Positions 28,277 to 36,639 of a stretch of 64,000 nucleotides of DNA are shown here, piece by piece. Within the stretch, counting starts at the first letter, position 1. Every line of letters starts with the position of its first letter. Below the pieces are notes generated by a model, which did not search any database, was not told the origin of the DNA, and saw only the letters and a list, made by a program, of their open reading frames with translations. Source of the stretch: Tolypothrix campylonemoides VB511288 (GTDB lineage: Bacteria > Cyanobacteriota > Cyanobacteriia > Cyanobacteriales > Nostocaceae); NCBI GenBank assembly GCA_000828075.3, contig JXCB02000023.1, positions 885,468 to 949,467 on the forward strand. Direction: 5' to 3'. The translations under genes and the position numbers were made by a program.

Positions 28277-28310
28277 AGATGAGCGAAGCGAAATCTTCAT
28301 AGCCGTGGGA
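28259..28310 (+). repeat. Right-end hairpin of the IS element, candidate omega-RNA scaffold
   Basis: Nested stems (10-bp outer, 7-bp inner around GAGCGAAGCGA) overlap the tnpB stop codon. In TnpB systems the guide RNA is made from the 3' end of tnpB plus the right end; that role here is by analogy. Confidence 0.55.
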
Positions 28311-28562
28311 GTGTCAATGAAACATCCAGTATAAGTGTCGAGGTCACACTTGGCGCTCGGTTGGCTTGGTAGTTGCTCTGTTCGTCCGAACCCCCTAAAT
28401 AGAGACAGCGTCAATTATCCACCTTTGAAAACCCCAGGTAATTAGCGATCGCTCCTTCTGCCTTGCTTTTCCCTTAAAGCATTTATTTTTCACTTTGTCA
28501 ATGCGTAAGCCCTAGCTATGTAGAAACCTTTATTAAGAACTCAGCCGGGGATGTAGCATTTG

Positions 28563-28922
28563 TTATTTTCCTTTGGCTGGTAGCCGTATTTCCGAATGTT
28601 CCGGTAAATACCATTTGTGGGCGATCGCCGCCAGTTGATCTAACACTACGATTAGGTCTTGTGCTTTTTCCGTGAAACCGTAAGTCACTTGAGGCGGGAT
28701 TGTTGGCTCATAATCGCGGTAGATTATTTCTGCCTCCTCAAGCATTCGTAATCTCTCAGTGAGAACTTTTGAGGAAATACCTTCTATCTGGCGTTTTAGC
28801 GCACCAAAGCGCGTGGGTCCTTGCTGCCGCAAAATCCAAAGAATGTAGAACGTCCAAGGTCCACCTAGTAGGTTTAATAACGTGCCGACAGGGCAACTGG
28901 CAGGTTCTTTAAACAGAGTCAT
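28563..28922 (-). CDS. HxlR-family transcriptional regulator
   Basis: A 119-residue winged-helix protein with the family pattern CPVGTLLNLLGGPWTFYILWIL near residues 10-31, RFGALKRQIEGISSKVLTERLRMLE (recognition region) and YGFTEKAQDL. The N-terminal Cys (C10) is the position used as a redox/electrophile sensor in YodB/HypR-like members. A perfect 6-2-6 palindrome lies 29 bp upstream of the start. The regulated gene is unknown; the divergent NHL protein gene is a candidate. Confidence 0.88.
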   Translation of the reverse strand: MTLFKEPASCPVGTLLNLLGGPWTFYILWILRQQGPTRFGALKRQIEGISSKVLTERLRMLEEAEIIYRDYEPTIPPQVTYGFTEKAQDLIVVLDQLAAIAHKWYLPEHSEIRLPAKGK

Positions 28923-28950
28923 AGTTTCTTGGTAGTGTCGTGGTTACTTC

Positions 28951-28964
28951 AAAGTACCTACTTT
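28951..28964. promoter_or_regulatory. Palindromic operator candidate for the HxlR regulator
   Basis: AAAGTA-CC-TACTTT is a perfect inverted repeat 29 bp upstream of the HxlR start codon. Directly beside it AGTAACTTAT/AGTAACTAAT (about 28977-28996) is a 10-bp-period direct repeat. HxlR-type regulators bind short AT-rich palindromes containing GTA/TAC; autoregulation is inferred. Confidence 0.45.
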
Positions 28965-29257
28965 ACTTTTTCAACTAGTAACTTATAGTAACTAATAGAA
29001 CGAAACAAGACGTGCACCTGCTTAGGTCAGTTTGTTTTTGCAACATACCCTTATAGTCTCGGCTAGAAGCTTGTGAGTCAAGGAAATCACAGGCGAAACA
29101 CTGAATATCCAAAGCATTAGATTTCACTAGAACATAGGCGAACTCAGTAAAAACTCCGCAGTTACAAACTGAAGGAGTGGTTCGATTGCGCGTTGACAAG
29201 CACAGTTGTGCATTTGCAGAGCATGGAAATTCACACAAACAATCAGGAGTTCAACAC

Positions 29258-30379
29258 ATGAAATTCGTAAAAAATTTGTCAATCGCTATTGTCAGTGCTG
29301 GATTCATGGTTTTGGCAGCCGCCGCTCAAGCCAAGTCGGTAAGCTTAGAATACGACCGTAATATTGGTAGCCCTGGGTTTGGTTCTGGGCAGCTCTTTCT
29401 ACCCCAAGGCATAGATGTGCAGGAAGGGACTGGGAATGTCTTTATCAGTGATTCTGAAAACGATCGCGTCTCAGTATTTGATCAAAACGGTAATTTTGTT
29501 AAAGCTATTGGCGGTATCGGTAGCGGGCTGTTCGACGAGACAGCAGACTTAGCATTCGACAAGTTGACTGGAAACCTTTATGTGGGTGATGTTAAAAACA
29601 ACCAAATCGATGTTTTGGATGCTGATGGAAACTATTTGAAGTCCTTTGGCTCATTTAGCCCTCAAATTGAGGGTAGACGGTTTTATGGGCCTGGTGGCGT
29701 CGCATTCGATGCTGTAGGAAACTTTTATGTAGCTGATTATACTCTTGATACTATCAAGGTATATGATAGAGACGGTAATCTGATCAAAACAATTGGTAGC
29801 TCTGGCACTGGAGCGGGACAGTTTCAGGGACCCTCAGGTTTATCAATCTCTGAAAAATCTGGAAATATCTACGTAACCGATCAGCTCAACAACCGCTTTC
29901 AAGTTTTAGACCCTCAAGGTAATCCTCTGTTGGTCGTTGGCGGCGAAGCAGGTAGCGGACGCGGGCAGTTAAATGGACCAGTTGCGATAGAGGTGGATGA
30001 TGAAGAGAATATCTATGTGGGTGACACTATCAACAACCGTATCCAGGTATTCGATAAAAACGGTAATTATCTGACTGAATTTGGCACAGGTGTTCCTAAC
30101 GCCACGCCAGAACCGCTTGCACCAGGAGCATCGTTACCCGAACCAGGGCAGTTTAATTGGACTGTGGGCGCACACTACGACAATGGGAAACTTTATGTGA
30201 GCGATTTCTTTAACAGTCGTGTTCAGGTGTTGAACGTTAAAGGTAAAACCTCAATACCTGAACCTACCTCCGTGTTAGGTTTAGGGTTGCTTGGACTTGG
30301 GGCTGCTGTTCTATTGCGGAAAAATAGACAGCAAAAGGCAGCTATGAGTTTAGACGAACTTGAAAAGACTGGTGTTTAG
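29258..30379 (+). CDS. NHL-repeat beta-propeller protein with PEP-CTERM anchor
   Basis: The ATG at 29258 is chosen because AGGAG lies 8 bases upstream and a clean signal peptide follows (MKFVKNLSIAIVSAGFMVLA...AQA). The body has about six NHL repeats (pattern GQF..P.G......G.IYV.D..NNRIQVFD.NGN), which form an extracytoplasmic beta-propeller. The C-terminus is a classic PEP-CTERM signal: IPEPTSV, a hydrophobic LGLGLLGLGAAVLL stretch and RKNRQQK. Such proteins are processed by exosortase and linked to EPS-producing surfaces. The ligand is unknown. Confidence 0.85.
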   Translation: MKFVKNLSIAIVSAGFMVLAAAAQAKSVSLEYDRNIGSPGFGSGQLFLPQGIDVQEGTGNVFISDSENDRVSVFDQNGNFVKAIGGIGSGLFDETADLAFDKLTGNLYVGDVKNNQIDVLDADGNYLKSFGSFSPQIEGRRFYGPGGVAFDAVGNFYVADYTLDTIKVYDRDGNLIKTIGSSGTGAGQFQGPSGLSISEKSGNIYVTDQLNNRFQVLDPQGNPLLVVGGEAGSGRGQLNGPVAIEVDDEENIYVGDTINNRIQVFDKNGNYLTEFGTGVPNATPEPLAPGASLPEPGQFNWTVGAHYDNGKLYVSDFFNSRVQVLNVKGKTSIPEPTSVLGLGLLGLGAAVLLRKNRQQKAAMSLDELEKTGV

Positions 30380-30428
30380 TGATTTTTTGAACAGCAAGTT
30401 GGCATTAAACCTCTTGCGCGAATCAAAT

Positions 30429-30854
30429 TATAGCGGTTCTCAATTGAATAGATTGCAGTTCTAATTTTCTTGTGGGACAGGTGAGGACACCTGTCCTCTA
30501 GATTAACCTGAGTTCGACAAACCTCACCCTCCCAACCTCCCTCTACGGTGTACACACAAGTCATGAAATGATTCAAAACTCTTGACTCTACGCGCGCCAA
30601 ACCTCACCCTGCCCTATCGGGCATCCCTCTCCTTCACAAGGAGAGGGAAAGATTTTAGTGTCGCTAAAAGCGAGGATGAGGTAAGAAGTGAGATGTGTGT
30701 ACACCGTAGCCCCTAAGAGGGGAGGGTTAAAAAGAGGTGGAGAGGGGTTTGGGGTGAGGTCTGCTTTGAATGATGTCGAACTCAGGTTAGATTAGGGCGG
30801 GCAAGATGCCCACCCCACAAGAGCTATATTGTATACAACACCAGAACCGCTATA
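30429..30854. mobile_element. Outer MITE with TATAGCGGTTCT termini, host of nested elements
   Basis: Perfect 12-bp terminal inverted repeats TATAGCGGTTCT (30429-30440) and AGAACCGCTATA (30843-30854). A second pair of arms, CTTGTGGG and CCCACAAG, lies inside, and a further element occupies 30504-30789. The terminus is the same family as the 230-bp repeats at 8570 and 35345. Confidence 0.82.
30504..30789. mobile_element. Nested 286-bp MITE (TAACCTGAGTTCGACA termini)
   Basis: Perfect 16-bp terminal inverted repeats TAACCTGAGTTCGACA (30504-30519) and its complement (30774-30789), flanked on both sides by GAT. A third inverted pair, CTACGGTGTACACA and TGTGTACACCGTAG (near 30542-30555 and 30693-30709), lies inside. 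A related copy in opposite orientation occupies 47860-48135. Confidence 0.85.
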
Positions 30855-30883
30855 TACTTAGTGCTATTTGTGCAAGAAGTCTA

Positions 30884-31897
30884 TTAGTTTACACTTTTTG
30901 TGACCACCTCACGAACACGATAAATGGGGCGTCCTTGGGATTCATGGTAAGTACGCATGAGCAACTCTGCTAACAGACCAAAGCAAAACAACTGTACTCC
31001 AGTGACTAGCAACAGAACCGCTAAAATCAGCAGAGGGCGATCGCCAATATCCTGATGAAAAGCAAATTTGACAAAAGTCAAGTAAATTCCAATCGCCCCA
31101 CCCGAAGCCATAGAAACCAAACCCCACAGCCCAAAAACGTGCATCGGGCGTGTGAGGAACTTTTTCATAAACAAAATCGTTAACAAATCCATCAACACTC
31201 GGAACGTCCGCCATATTCCATACTTGCTGCGACCAAAGCGACGGGCGTGGTGACGCACGGGCATTTCTGTAATTATTGCTCCTTCAATATATGCTAAAGC
31301 TGGAAGAAAGCGATGCAGTTCTCCATAAAGATTCATATCTGCTACCAGTTCCGCGCGATATGCCTTGAGTGAACAACCATAGTCATGAATATTTACGCTC
31401 GTGGTTCGCCTAATTAACCAGTTGGCAATTTTGGAAGGAAGTAACCGATTCAAAGCACCGTCTTGTCGATTTTTCCGCCAACCACTCACCAAATCGTAGC
31501 CTTCTTCCAGCTTTGCCAAGAGCATGGGTATATCTGCTGGATCATTCTGGAGATCGGCATCCAAAGTGACGATCGCTTTACCCAAGGCATAATAAAACCC
31601 AGCAGCCATCGCCGCAGTTTGACCGTAGTTGCGACGCAAAATTACCGCTTTTAAATCATTGCGGATTTCTGCTTGTTCTTTAAGAAACTGTGCTGAACCA
31701 TCTTTGGAACCATCATCCACACAGATGATTTCATAACTCAAGTCAGTAGCAGATAATGTGGATGCGATCGCCTCCAGCAAATGAGGCAAACTTTCCACTT
31801 CATTATGCACCGGCACCACAACCGAAACATCCGGGACAACCAATGATATCGCTTCATTTTGCCCAGCAAGCCCATTAGAAACCAGTCCACTCCTCAT
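30884..31897 (-). CDS. GtrB/Dpm-like membrane glycosyltransferase (GT2)
   Basis: A polyprenyl-phosphate glycosyltransferase of 337 residues. The GT-A domain has VVVPVHNEVESLP, the nucleotide-binding VDDGSKDGS and the DxD-like DADLQNDP motif. Two C-terminal membrane helices follow (about 245-270 and 280-310). Enzymes of this type load a sugar from a nucleotide donor onto undecaprenyl phosphate for transfer outside the cytoplasm. It sits 15 bp downstream of the NlpC/P60 gene on the same strand, and GAGG precedes its ATG. The sugar is unknown. Confidence 0.88.
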   Translation of the reverse strand: MRSGLVSNGLAGQNEAISLVVPDVSVVVPVHNEVESLPHLLEAIASTLSATDLSYEIICVDDGSKDGSAQFLKEQAEIRNDLKAVILRRNYGQTAAMAAGFYYALGKAIVTLDADLQNDPADIPMLLAKLEEGYDLVSGWRKNRQDGALNRLLPSKIANWLIRRTTSVNIHDYGCSLKAYRAELVADMNLYGELHRFLPALAYIEGAIITEMPVRHHARRFGRSKYGIWRTFRVLMDLLTILFMKKFLTRPMHVFGLWGLVSMASGGAIGIYLTFVKFAFHQDIGDRPLLILAVLLLVTGVQLFCFGLLAELLMRTYHESQGRPIYRVREVVTKSVN

Positions 31898-31912
31898 ATT
31901 CCTCTCTTATCC

Positions 31913-32614
31913 TCAGCGTTGTTGAGGTTCGTAACTCTTGACCACTCTTCCAGCACCGCGCAGTTGCTGGTAATATGACTGACAAATCTCATCTTCTTGT
32001 TCCGAAAGAGAGTCAATGGCAATCCCATTACGCCCTTTATCTTTCCCGGAACTATGGATGTAACAGCCATTCCCTAAATAGAGTCCCACATGAGTTGCTT
32101 TTTGGGAACCAAAGAACACGAGATCACCTGGCTGTAATTCTGTCATAGGAATCGGTTGGGTGAAAGCTTCCTGCTGATAAGCATCTCTGGGTATGCGAAT
32201 ACCCACCGAGGCGAACGCCGCTTGCATCAGTCCCGAACAATCGTAATTTGGTCCTACCGTACCACCCCAAAGGTAATAATTTGGCTGTTGCATAGCTTTT
32301 TGGGTAAACGCTATCACGTCTGGCAATCGTTTTTTAATCTCAGATTCAACAAAATTTTTCGCTTTATAAGGTACAGTGCATGGTTGTAACAAACTCAAAT
32401 CTGAAAGCGACAGCCATCCTGGATAGTCATCCTCAGACAAACACACCTCAACTGCACAATCCTGGTAGTTTGATGTCACCCACAAATGTCGCCCAGTTGC
32501 AGCTTGAGTTGCCAATCGGTCACAACTGGGAGAATCATATATGTTCAGGTCAGCTAGGCACTGGTACTCACCCGATTTGAAATTTTGTATTTTGAATTCT
32601 AGATTAGAGGACAT
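31913..32614 (-). CDS. NlpC/P60 peptidoglycan endopeptidase
   Basis: It cleaves gamma-D-Glu-diaminopimelate bonds in wall peptides, in the manner of the cyanobacterial AvPCP/NpPCP enzymes. The start is placed at the ATG at 32614 (MSSNLEFKIQ); an upstream ATG at 32653 would overlap the divergent gene. An N-terminal bacterial SH3 domain (about 12-85) precedes the catalytic domain, with the Cys in NYDCSGLMQAAF, the His in KATHVGLYLG and the third-residue His in CYIHSSG. No signal peptide is seen, as in the known cyanobacterial forms. Confidence 0.9.
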   Translation of the reverse strand: MSSNLEFKIQNFKSGEYQCLADLNIYDSPSCDRLATQAATGRHLWVTSNYQDCAVEVCLSEDDYPGWLSLSDLSLLQPCTVPYKAKNFVESEIKKRLPDVIAFTQKAMQQPNYYLWGGTVGPNYDCSGLMQAAFASVGIRIPRDAYQQEAFTQPIPMTELQPGDLVFFGSQKATHVGLYLGNGCYIHSSGKDKGRNGIAIDSLSEQEDEICQSYYQQLRGAGRVVKSYEPQQR

Positions 32615-32626
32615 CTTTGAACAACA

Positions 32627-33568
32627 ATGAATTTCTTCAATAAAGACGAACAACTTGAAAATCTTGGTAATGGCATTTTAGAAGCAACTTGGGCAGCATT
32701 TCCAACTTTAGCCCGCAACCAAATTGCTTTGACTTGGATTGTCTATGACCCCCCTGTACTCGTAAACACGGGTGGCGCTTTAACTCCAGATGCTTTTTGG
32801 AACCACCCAGTCCGTGGTTTCACTTATCGGGGAGTGGAACGAATTTATCCCGCGAGTGTGGTGAAACTGTTTTACTTAGTAGCGGTTAATGAGTGGCTGG
32901 AGAAAGGCATGATTTCCACTTCAAAGGAGTTGGAGAGAGCCATGCGTGATATGATTGTTGATTCCAGCAATGATGCTACCAGTTTAGTTGTAGATATCCT
33001 GAGTGGAACGACTTCCGGTCCAGAATTATCACTAGGACCGTTTGAGACGTGGAAGCAGCAGCGCAATATCGTTAACCGCTATTACCAGTCTCTAGGTTGG
33101 TCGGATATGGAAACGATAAATGTCTGCCAAAAAACCTGGTGTGATGGACCTTATGGACGCGAACGGGCTTTTGTGGGAGAGTTGCTAGAGAATCGCAATA
33201 TGCTGACGACAAATGCTACGGCTAGATTGCTACACAGTATTGTTGGTGGTGTAGCGGTGTCGAGTGGGCGATCGCAAGCTATGATGACTTTGATGAAACG
33301 CAGTCTTCAGCCGGATGATTTGCCAAAAGATGTTGAGGAAGACCAAGTGATAGGCTTTTTGGGTGGTGCGCTTCCCAAAGAAGCACAAATTTGGTCTAAG
33401 GCAGGTTGGACAAGTCAAGTCCGCCATGATGCTGCGTATATAGAAATACCAGATAAGCGTCCTTATCTGTTAGTGGTATTTACTGAGGGCAAAGGAAATG
33501 CTAAAAACCGCGATATTTTGCCTTTGGTCTCAAAGCTGGTTGCTGAAGCAGTTGGCAGTTTAGGTTAG
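32627..33568 (+). CDS. Class A beta-lactamase-fold serine hydrolase
   Basis: A penicillin-interacting fold of 313 residues. The SxxK motif is SVVK (in YPASVVKLFYL, about residues 84-87), the SDN-like motif is SSND (about 121-124), and the KTG-like motif is KAG (in WSKAGWT). No signal peptide is obvious and the Glu166 loop cannot be confirmed, so true beta-lactamase activity is uncertain; a wall-peptide hydrolase or esterase is as likely. It is divergent from NlpC/P60 with only 12 bp between the start codons. Confidence 0.78.
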   Translation: MNFFNKDEQLENLGNGILEATWAAFPTLARNQIALTWIVYDPPVLVNTGGALTPDAFWNHPVRGFTYRGVERIYPASVVKLFYLVAVNEWLEKGMISTSKELERAMRDMIVDSSNDATSLVVDILSGTTSGPELSLGPFETWKQQRNIVNRYYQSLGWSDMETINVCQKTWCDGPYGRERAFVGELLENRNMLTTNATARLLHSIVGGVAVSSGRSQAMMTLMKRSLQPDDLPKDVEEDQVIGFLGGALPKEAQIWSKAGWTSQVRHDAAYIEIPDKRPYLLVVFTEGKGNAKNRDILPLVSKLVAEAVGSLG

Positions 33569-34166
33569 TTGGTTTATCAAGGTGTTAACGGGGAGCTTGC
33601 ATTAGTGGCTCCTCGACCACAAGACTATAAGGATTTTTTGGTAATTCTTCTTGAATATAATCTTTTAATTATATTACGGTTCATCAAAAGTGTATGTAAA
33701 TCTTTTAACGGATGAAGATTAAACAAAAGAAATATCAAATAATTAGTAACAAATTGGCTTTTCAAATATCCAAACTAGCTGTTAAATAGGAATCATCATT
33801 GTTGTAGTGGTTATATGGGCTACTGCCCTGTTGAAAAAACTGAGATAGGAGGTTTTGGTATTGCAGGTGCTAGCTTTACGTCGGATACTAAATAAGGCGC
33901 AAACCTACTTGCAAAAAGCAACGCTTATGCGTTTCAAAACACAGAGGAAACAGCAGTTTAAAATAGCAGCAGGTTACGAGGATTCTTAACTGATTCCTCT
34001 TGTTGAATGCCGCGTCTTTGACTAGCTCCTGTTATTTTTAAAACTAGGGACTGTATTTGATGCTAAAGTAATTGCGGTATCAGTAAATCTTTAACCAAGA
34101 ATATCCAGGGTAAAATATTCAATTCTGCTTACAAAGTAAATCTACTCAACTAAGTCAACCGTCATC
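33569..34166. other. Intergenic region with decayed DNA (598 bp)
   Basis: There is no intact gene. The right half carries a decayed copy of the 3' end of a GT2 gene (separate entry). The rest is AT-rich and shows no other recognisable structure. Confidence 0.5.
34001..34083 (-). pseudogene. Decayed 3' end of a GT2 glycosyltransferase
   Basis: Read leftward, this segment aligns with the last ~27 codons of the GT2 gene at 35608-36630 (HQIESIALKIVGAAQRRRIQ). Roughly four of five bases match, but a TAG stop interrupts it and the final codons differ. No 5' part remains; the neighbouring sequence is the unrelated GT4 gene. Confidence 0.65.
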
Positions 34167-35300
34167 ATGAAAATAATTGACCCCTCTAGTGAAGTCAGTA
34201 ATACCGGGGCGAAGTCATCTGACTACCGTCTCGGTTTAGTGATGGAACAAAAACTTGGTCATATCACACACACCCAAAATCTTGAGCGGTGGCTAAGTGA
34301 TGATAACAGCATTCAACCTACTTGGTTAAAGGTCCCTGGTCAAGCTAATGATTTTTGGCAGAAAGTACCTACTATCACCTTAAAGGATAGTGGACGGGCA
34401 TGGAAATTGGTGAGTGGTGCACTGCGAGAGCAGAATTTTGACTGCTTGTATTATCACACACAAGCGACAACTCTATTAAGTTTGGGTATCATACAACGTA
34501 TTCCGACAATCATCTCCCTTGATGCCACTCCAATTAATTTTAGTAGTGTTGCAGAAGTCTACAGGGAGCAGCCGTTACATACTAAGCTATTTGGCAAGCT
34601 GAAGTTTGAATGGTTTCGCAGAATATTTGAGAGTGCAGCAGCTCTTGTGACGTTCTCTCATTGGGCAAAGAACAGCTTAGTTAATGACTACGGTATTGCA
34701 TCGGATAAAGTTACAGTCATTCCTCCTGGCGTAGACCTTTCTTACTGGCATCCAACAGTAAAACCAGCAGCAAAAGATGGTGTGTTGCGGTTGTTGTTTG
34801 TGGGTGGAGATTTTGCACGTAAGGGTGGTGAGGTGCTACTAAAAGCCTTCAACTCAGGATTAAGCGATCGCTGTACATTGGATATTGTCACCAAAGATGA
34901 GATCCCTGAGTTAGTTGGTTCTTCTGTGCGGGTACACAAAGGTCTGACGCCTAACAGCCCACAGCTACGACAACTTTACACTGAAGCCGACCTGTTCGTA
35001 TTTCCGACCTTCGGTGACTGCACGCCAATAGTCGTCATGGAGGCGATGGCATCCGGTTTGCCAGTTCTGGCGACGGATGTGGGTGCGTTAGCAGAGCAAG
35101 TAGAAGATGGCACAAATGGATTTTTAGTTCCGCCTCACGATCCTAGCGCCATTGTAGAAGCTGTTAGTACTTTGGTAAATAACCCTCAACGCCTCGTTGC
35201 TATGGGAGTTGCTAGCCGCACAAAAGCAGAAAAATTTTTTAACGGCGAACATAATTACAAAGCTTTGATAGCTTTAATGAAGCAATGTGTACAGCAGTAG
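34167..35300 (+). CDS. Glycosyltransferase family 4
   Basis: A GT-B fold retaining glycosyltransferase of 377 residues. The C-terminal nucleotide-sugar domain has FVGGDFARKGGEVLLKAF (about 213-230) and the E-x7-E region FPTFGDCTPIVVMEAMASGLPV (about 280-301). The N-terminal acceptor half is typical (LGHITHTQNLERWL). It probably adds a sugar to a lipid-linked EPS repeat. It lies just left of the EPS core in opposite orientation to the next gene, with a decayed GT upstream and a 230-bp MITE downstream, so it looks like a rearranged edge. Confidence 0.87.
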   Translation: MKIIDPSSEVSNTGAKSSDYRLGLVMEQKLGHITHTQNLERWLSDDNSIQPTWLKVPGQANDFWQKVPTITLKDSGRAWKLVSGALREQNFDCLYYHTQATTLLSLGIIQRIPTIISLDATPINFSSVAEVYREQPLHTKLFGKLKFEWFRRIFESAAALVTFSHWAKNSLVNDYGIASDKVTVIPPGVDLSYWHPTVKPAAKDGVLRLLFVGGDFARKGGEVLLKAFNSGLSDRCTLDIVTKDEIPELVGSSVRVHKGLTPNSPQLRQLYTEADLFVFPTFGDCTPIVVMEAMASGLPVLATDVGALAEQVEDGTNGFLVPPHDPSAIVEAVSTLVNNPQRLVAMGVASRTKAEKFFNGEHNYKALIALMKQCVQQ

Positions 35301-35344
35301 TCTAGTTGATTTGGATACACCAGACAGCAAAAAAATTTGGGGAA

Positions 35345-35574
35345 TATAGCGCTTCTCGTTTGGATCAACTACAGATTCATCTGTGTCCATCTGGAGGACA
35401 CTGCCTTGCGGTGAGACCAGTGCTGCAGGAGGGCTTCCCGACCTAGGCAACTGGCGTTCGCGAAGCGTGCCGAAGGCATACCCGGAGGGGGGTTCCCCCC
35501 GTTGTGGCAAGTGTCCGTTGTCCATCTGTGGTTCTTATTTCTTGATGTATTGCACTTAACTGATAACCGCTATA
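35345..35574. mobile_element. 230-bp MITE-like repeat, copy 2 (inverted)
   Basis: Reverse complement of copy 1 at 8570-8799, with termini AAGCGCTATA and TATAGCGGTT. One base differs over 212 bp (35345-35556), and several differ in the last 18 bp before the right terminus. It sits between the convergent GT4 and GT2 genes. Confidence 0.8.
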
Positions 35575-35607
35575 TGCAGCTAGCCTACCCCCATGATGAA
35601 TTATTAA

Positions 35608-36630
35608 TTAGGAATTTGATTGAATGCGGCGTCTTTGAGCAGCTCCTACGATTTTTAAAGCTATGGACTCTATTTGATGGTAAAGCGATCGCGGCATAAG
35701 CCACAGAAAATAAGCAGCAGCTAAGGTGATCAGCGTACGACGTGGTTCTTCCAGTAGGATGCGCCAGTAGGTAGATAGAGCTCGATGGGTGAACTGAATA
35801 GCTGTTGTACCGTCTTTCAAAGTGACTGCTCTTCGAGCTAAATGCCGCAGTTGATAAGCCATAGCTATCTTTTCCAACTCAGCCATTGATTCTGAAGGTA
35901 CGTAAGCGTGTGCTTTTTCCAGCATTCTTTCCCAGGACTTTAACTTTTTCATCAGTTGAGCTGAAAATCCCTGAGAATTGACTCGATACAGTGTCAACGG
36001 TTCAGCTATACCCTCAATCAGCCATTTGGTTTTCATCGCAATCCGCAACCAACATTCCACATCTTCGGAAGGGTGCAATTGCCGATCATCATCAAAATAA
36101 AAGTTTTCTACCACTCCATAAAGATTATCTTGGAATGCAATATCTTCCAGCGTTTCCCGCCGAATCACAGGTACCGAACCATTCCCAATTGGGGTACGAC
36201 AAAGCAAATCAAGCGGAGTAATTCCCTTGAGCTTGGTGATCTGATAAATACCTAAAGGTTCCCCTAATTCATCGATAAAAGCAGAACGACAAAAACTCAC
36301 CCCTACTGCTGGTGAGTTCTCCAGATGTTCAATATGTTTTGCTAGCTTTTCTGGTGTCCATAAGTCATCTGCATCTAAGAAAGCCAAATATTCTCCTTGA
36401 GCATTACGGATACCAGTGTTTCGTGCAGCAGCTACCCCCCGATTTTCCTGCCTAATAATTCTAATTCTGTTATCGGTAAATTGTTGACAAATTTCTATAC
36501 TTTTATCTGGAGAGCCATCATCAATGATAAGCAACTCAAAATTTTTGTAAGTTTGAGCAAGAACTGATTCTACAGTAGCAGCTATATACTTCTCAACTTT
36601 GTAAACTGGAATGATAACAGAAATTTTCAT
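35608..36630 (-). CDS. Glycosyltransferase family 2
   Basis: A GT-A inverting glycosyltransferase of 340 residues: VIIPVYKVEKYIAATVESVL at the N-terminus, LLIIDDGSPDKS, and the metal-binding AFLDADDLW. The C-terminal third is less conserved and has a hydrophobic, partly amphipathic segment near 300-325. It starts 9 bp after the Wzx-like gene ends, so the two are co-transcribed. Its 3' end is duplicated as a decayed fragment at 34001-34083. Confidence 0.9.
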   Translation of the reverse strand: MKISVIIPVYKVEKYIAATVESVLAQTYKNFELLIIDDGSPDKSIEICQQFTDNRIRIIRQENRGVAAARNTGIRNAQGEYLAFLDADDLWTPEKLAKHIEHLENSPAVGVSFCRSAFIDELGEPLGIYQITKLKGITPLDLLCRTPIGNGSVPVIRRETLEDIAFQDNLYGVVENFYFDDDRQLHPSEDVECWLRIAMKTKWLIEGIAEPLTLYRVNSQGFSAQLMKKLKSWERMLEKAHAYVPSESMAELEKIAMAYQLRHLARRAVTLKDGTTAIQFTHRALSTYWRILLEEPRRTLITLAAAYFLWLMPRSLYHQIESIALKIVGAAQRRRIQSNS

Positions 36631-36639
36631 AACAAAACC

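Larger units (their letters stand above)
26489..28310. mobile_element. IS200/IS605-type insertion sequence (tnpA + tnpB)
   Basis: A complete element with divergent tnpA and tnpB. The left-end hairpin is CCCATCGGC (26489-26497) with GCCGTGGG (26503-26510), an 8-bp stem with one bulged T as Y1 transposases recognise. The right-end structure TCCCACGGCT/AGCCGTGGGA (28259-28268 and 28301-28310) encloses a second stem TGAAGAT/ATCTTCA. True cleavage sites lie a few bases outside these hairpins and are not determined. The transposase active sites look intact, so the element may be mobile. Confidence 0.85.

Noticed and set aside
32627-33568. Acquired beta-lactamase resistance gene
   Set aside because: No signal peptide is clear and the Glu166 loop cannot be identified; its composition fits the chromosome, so it is better called a serine hydrolase of that fold.
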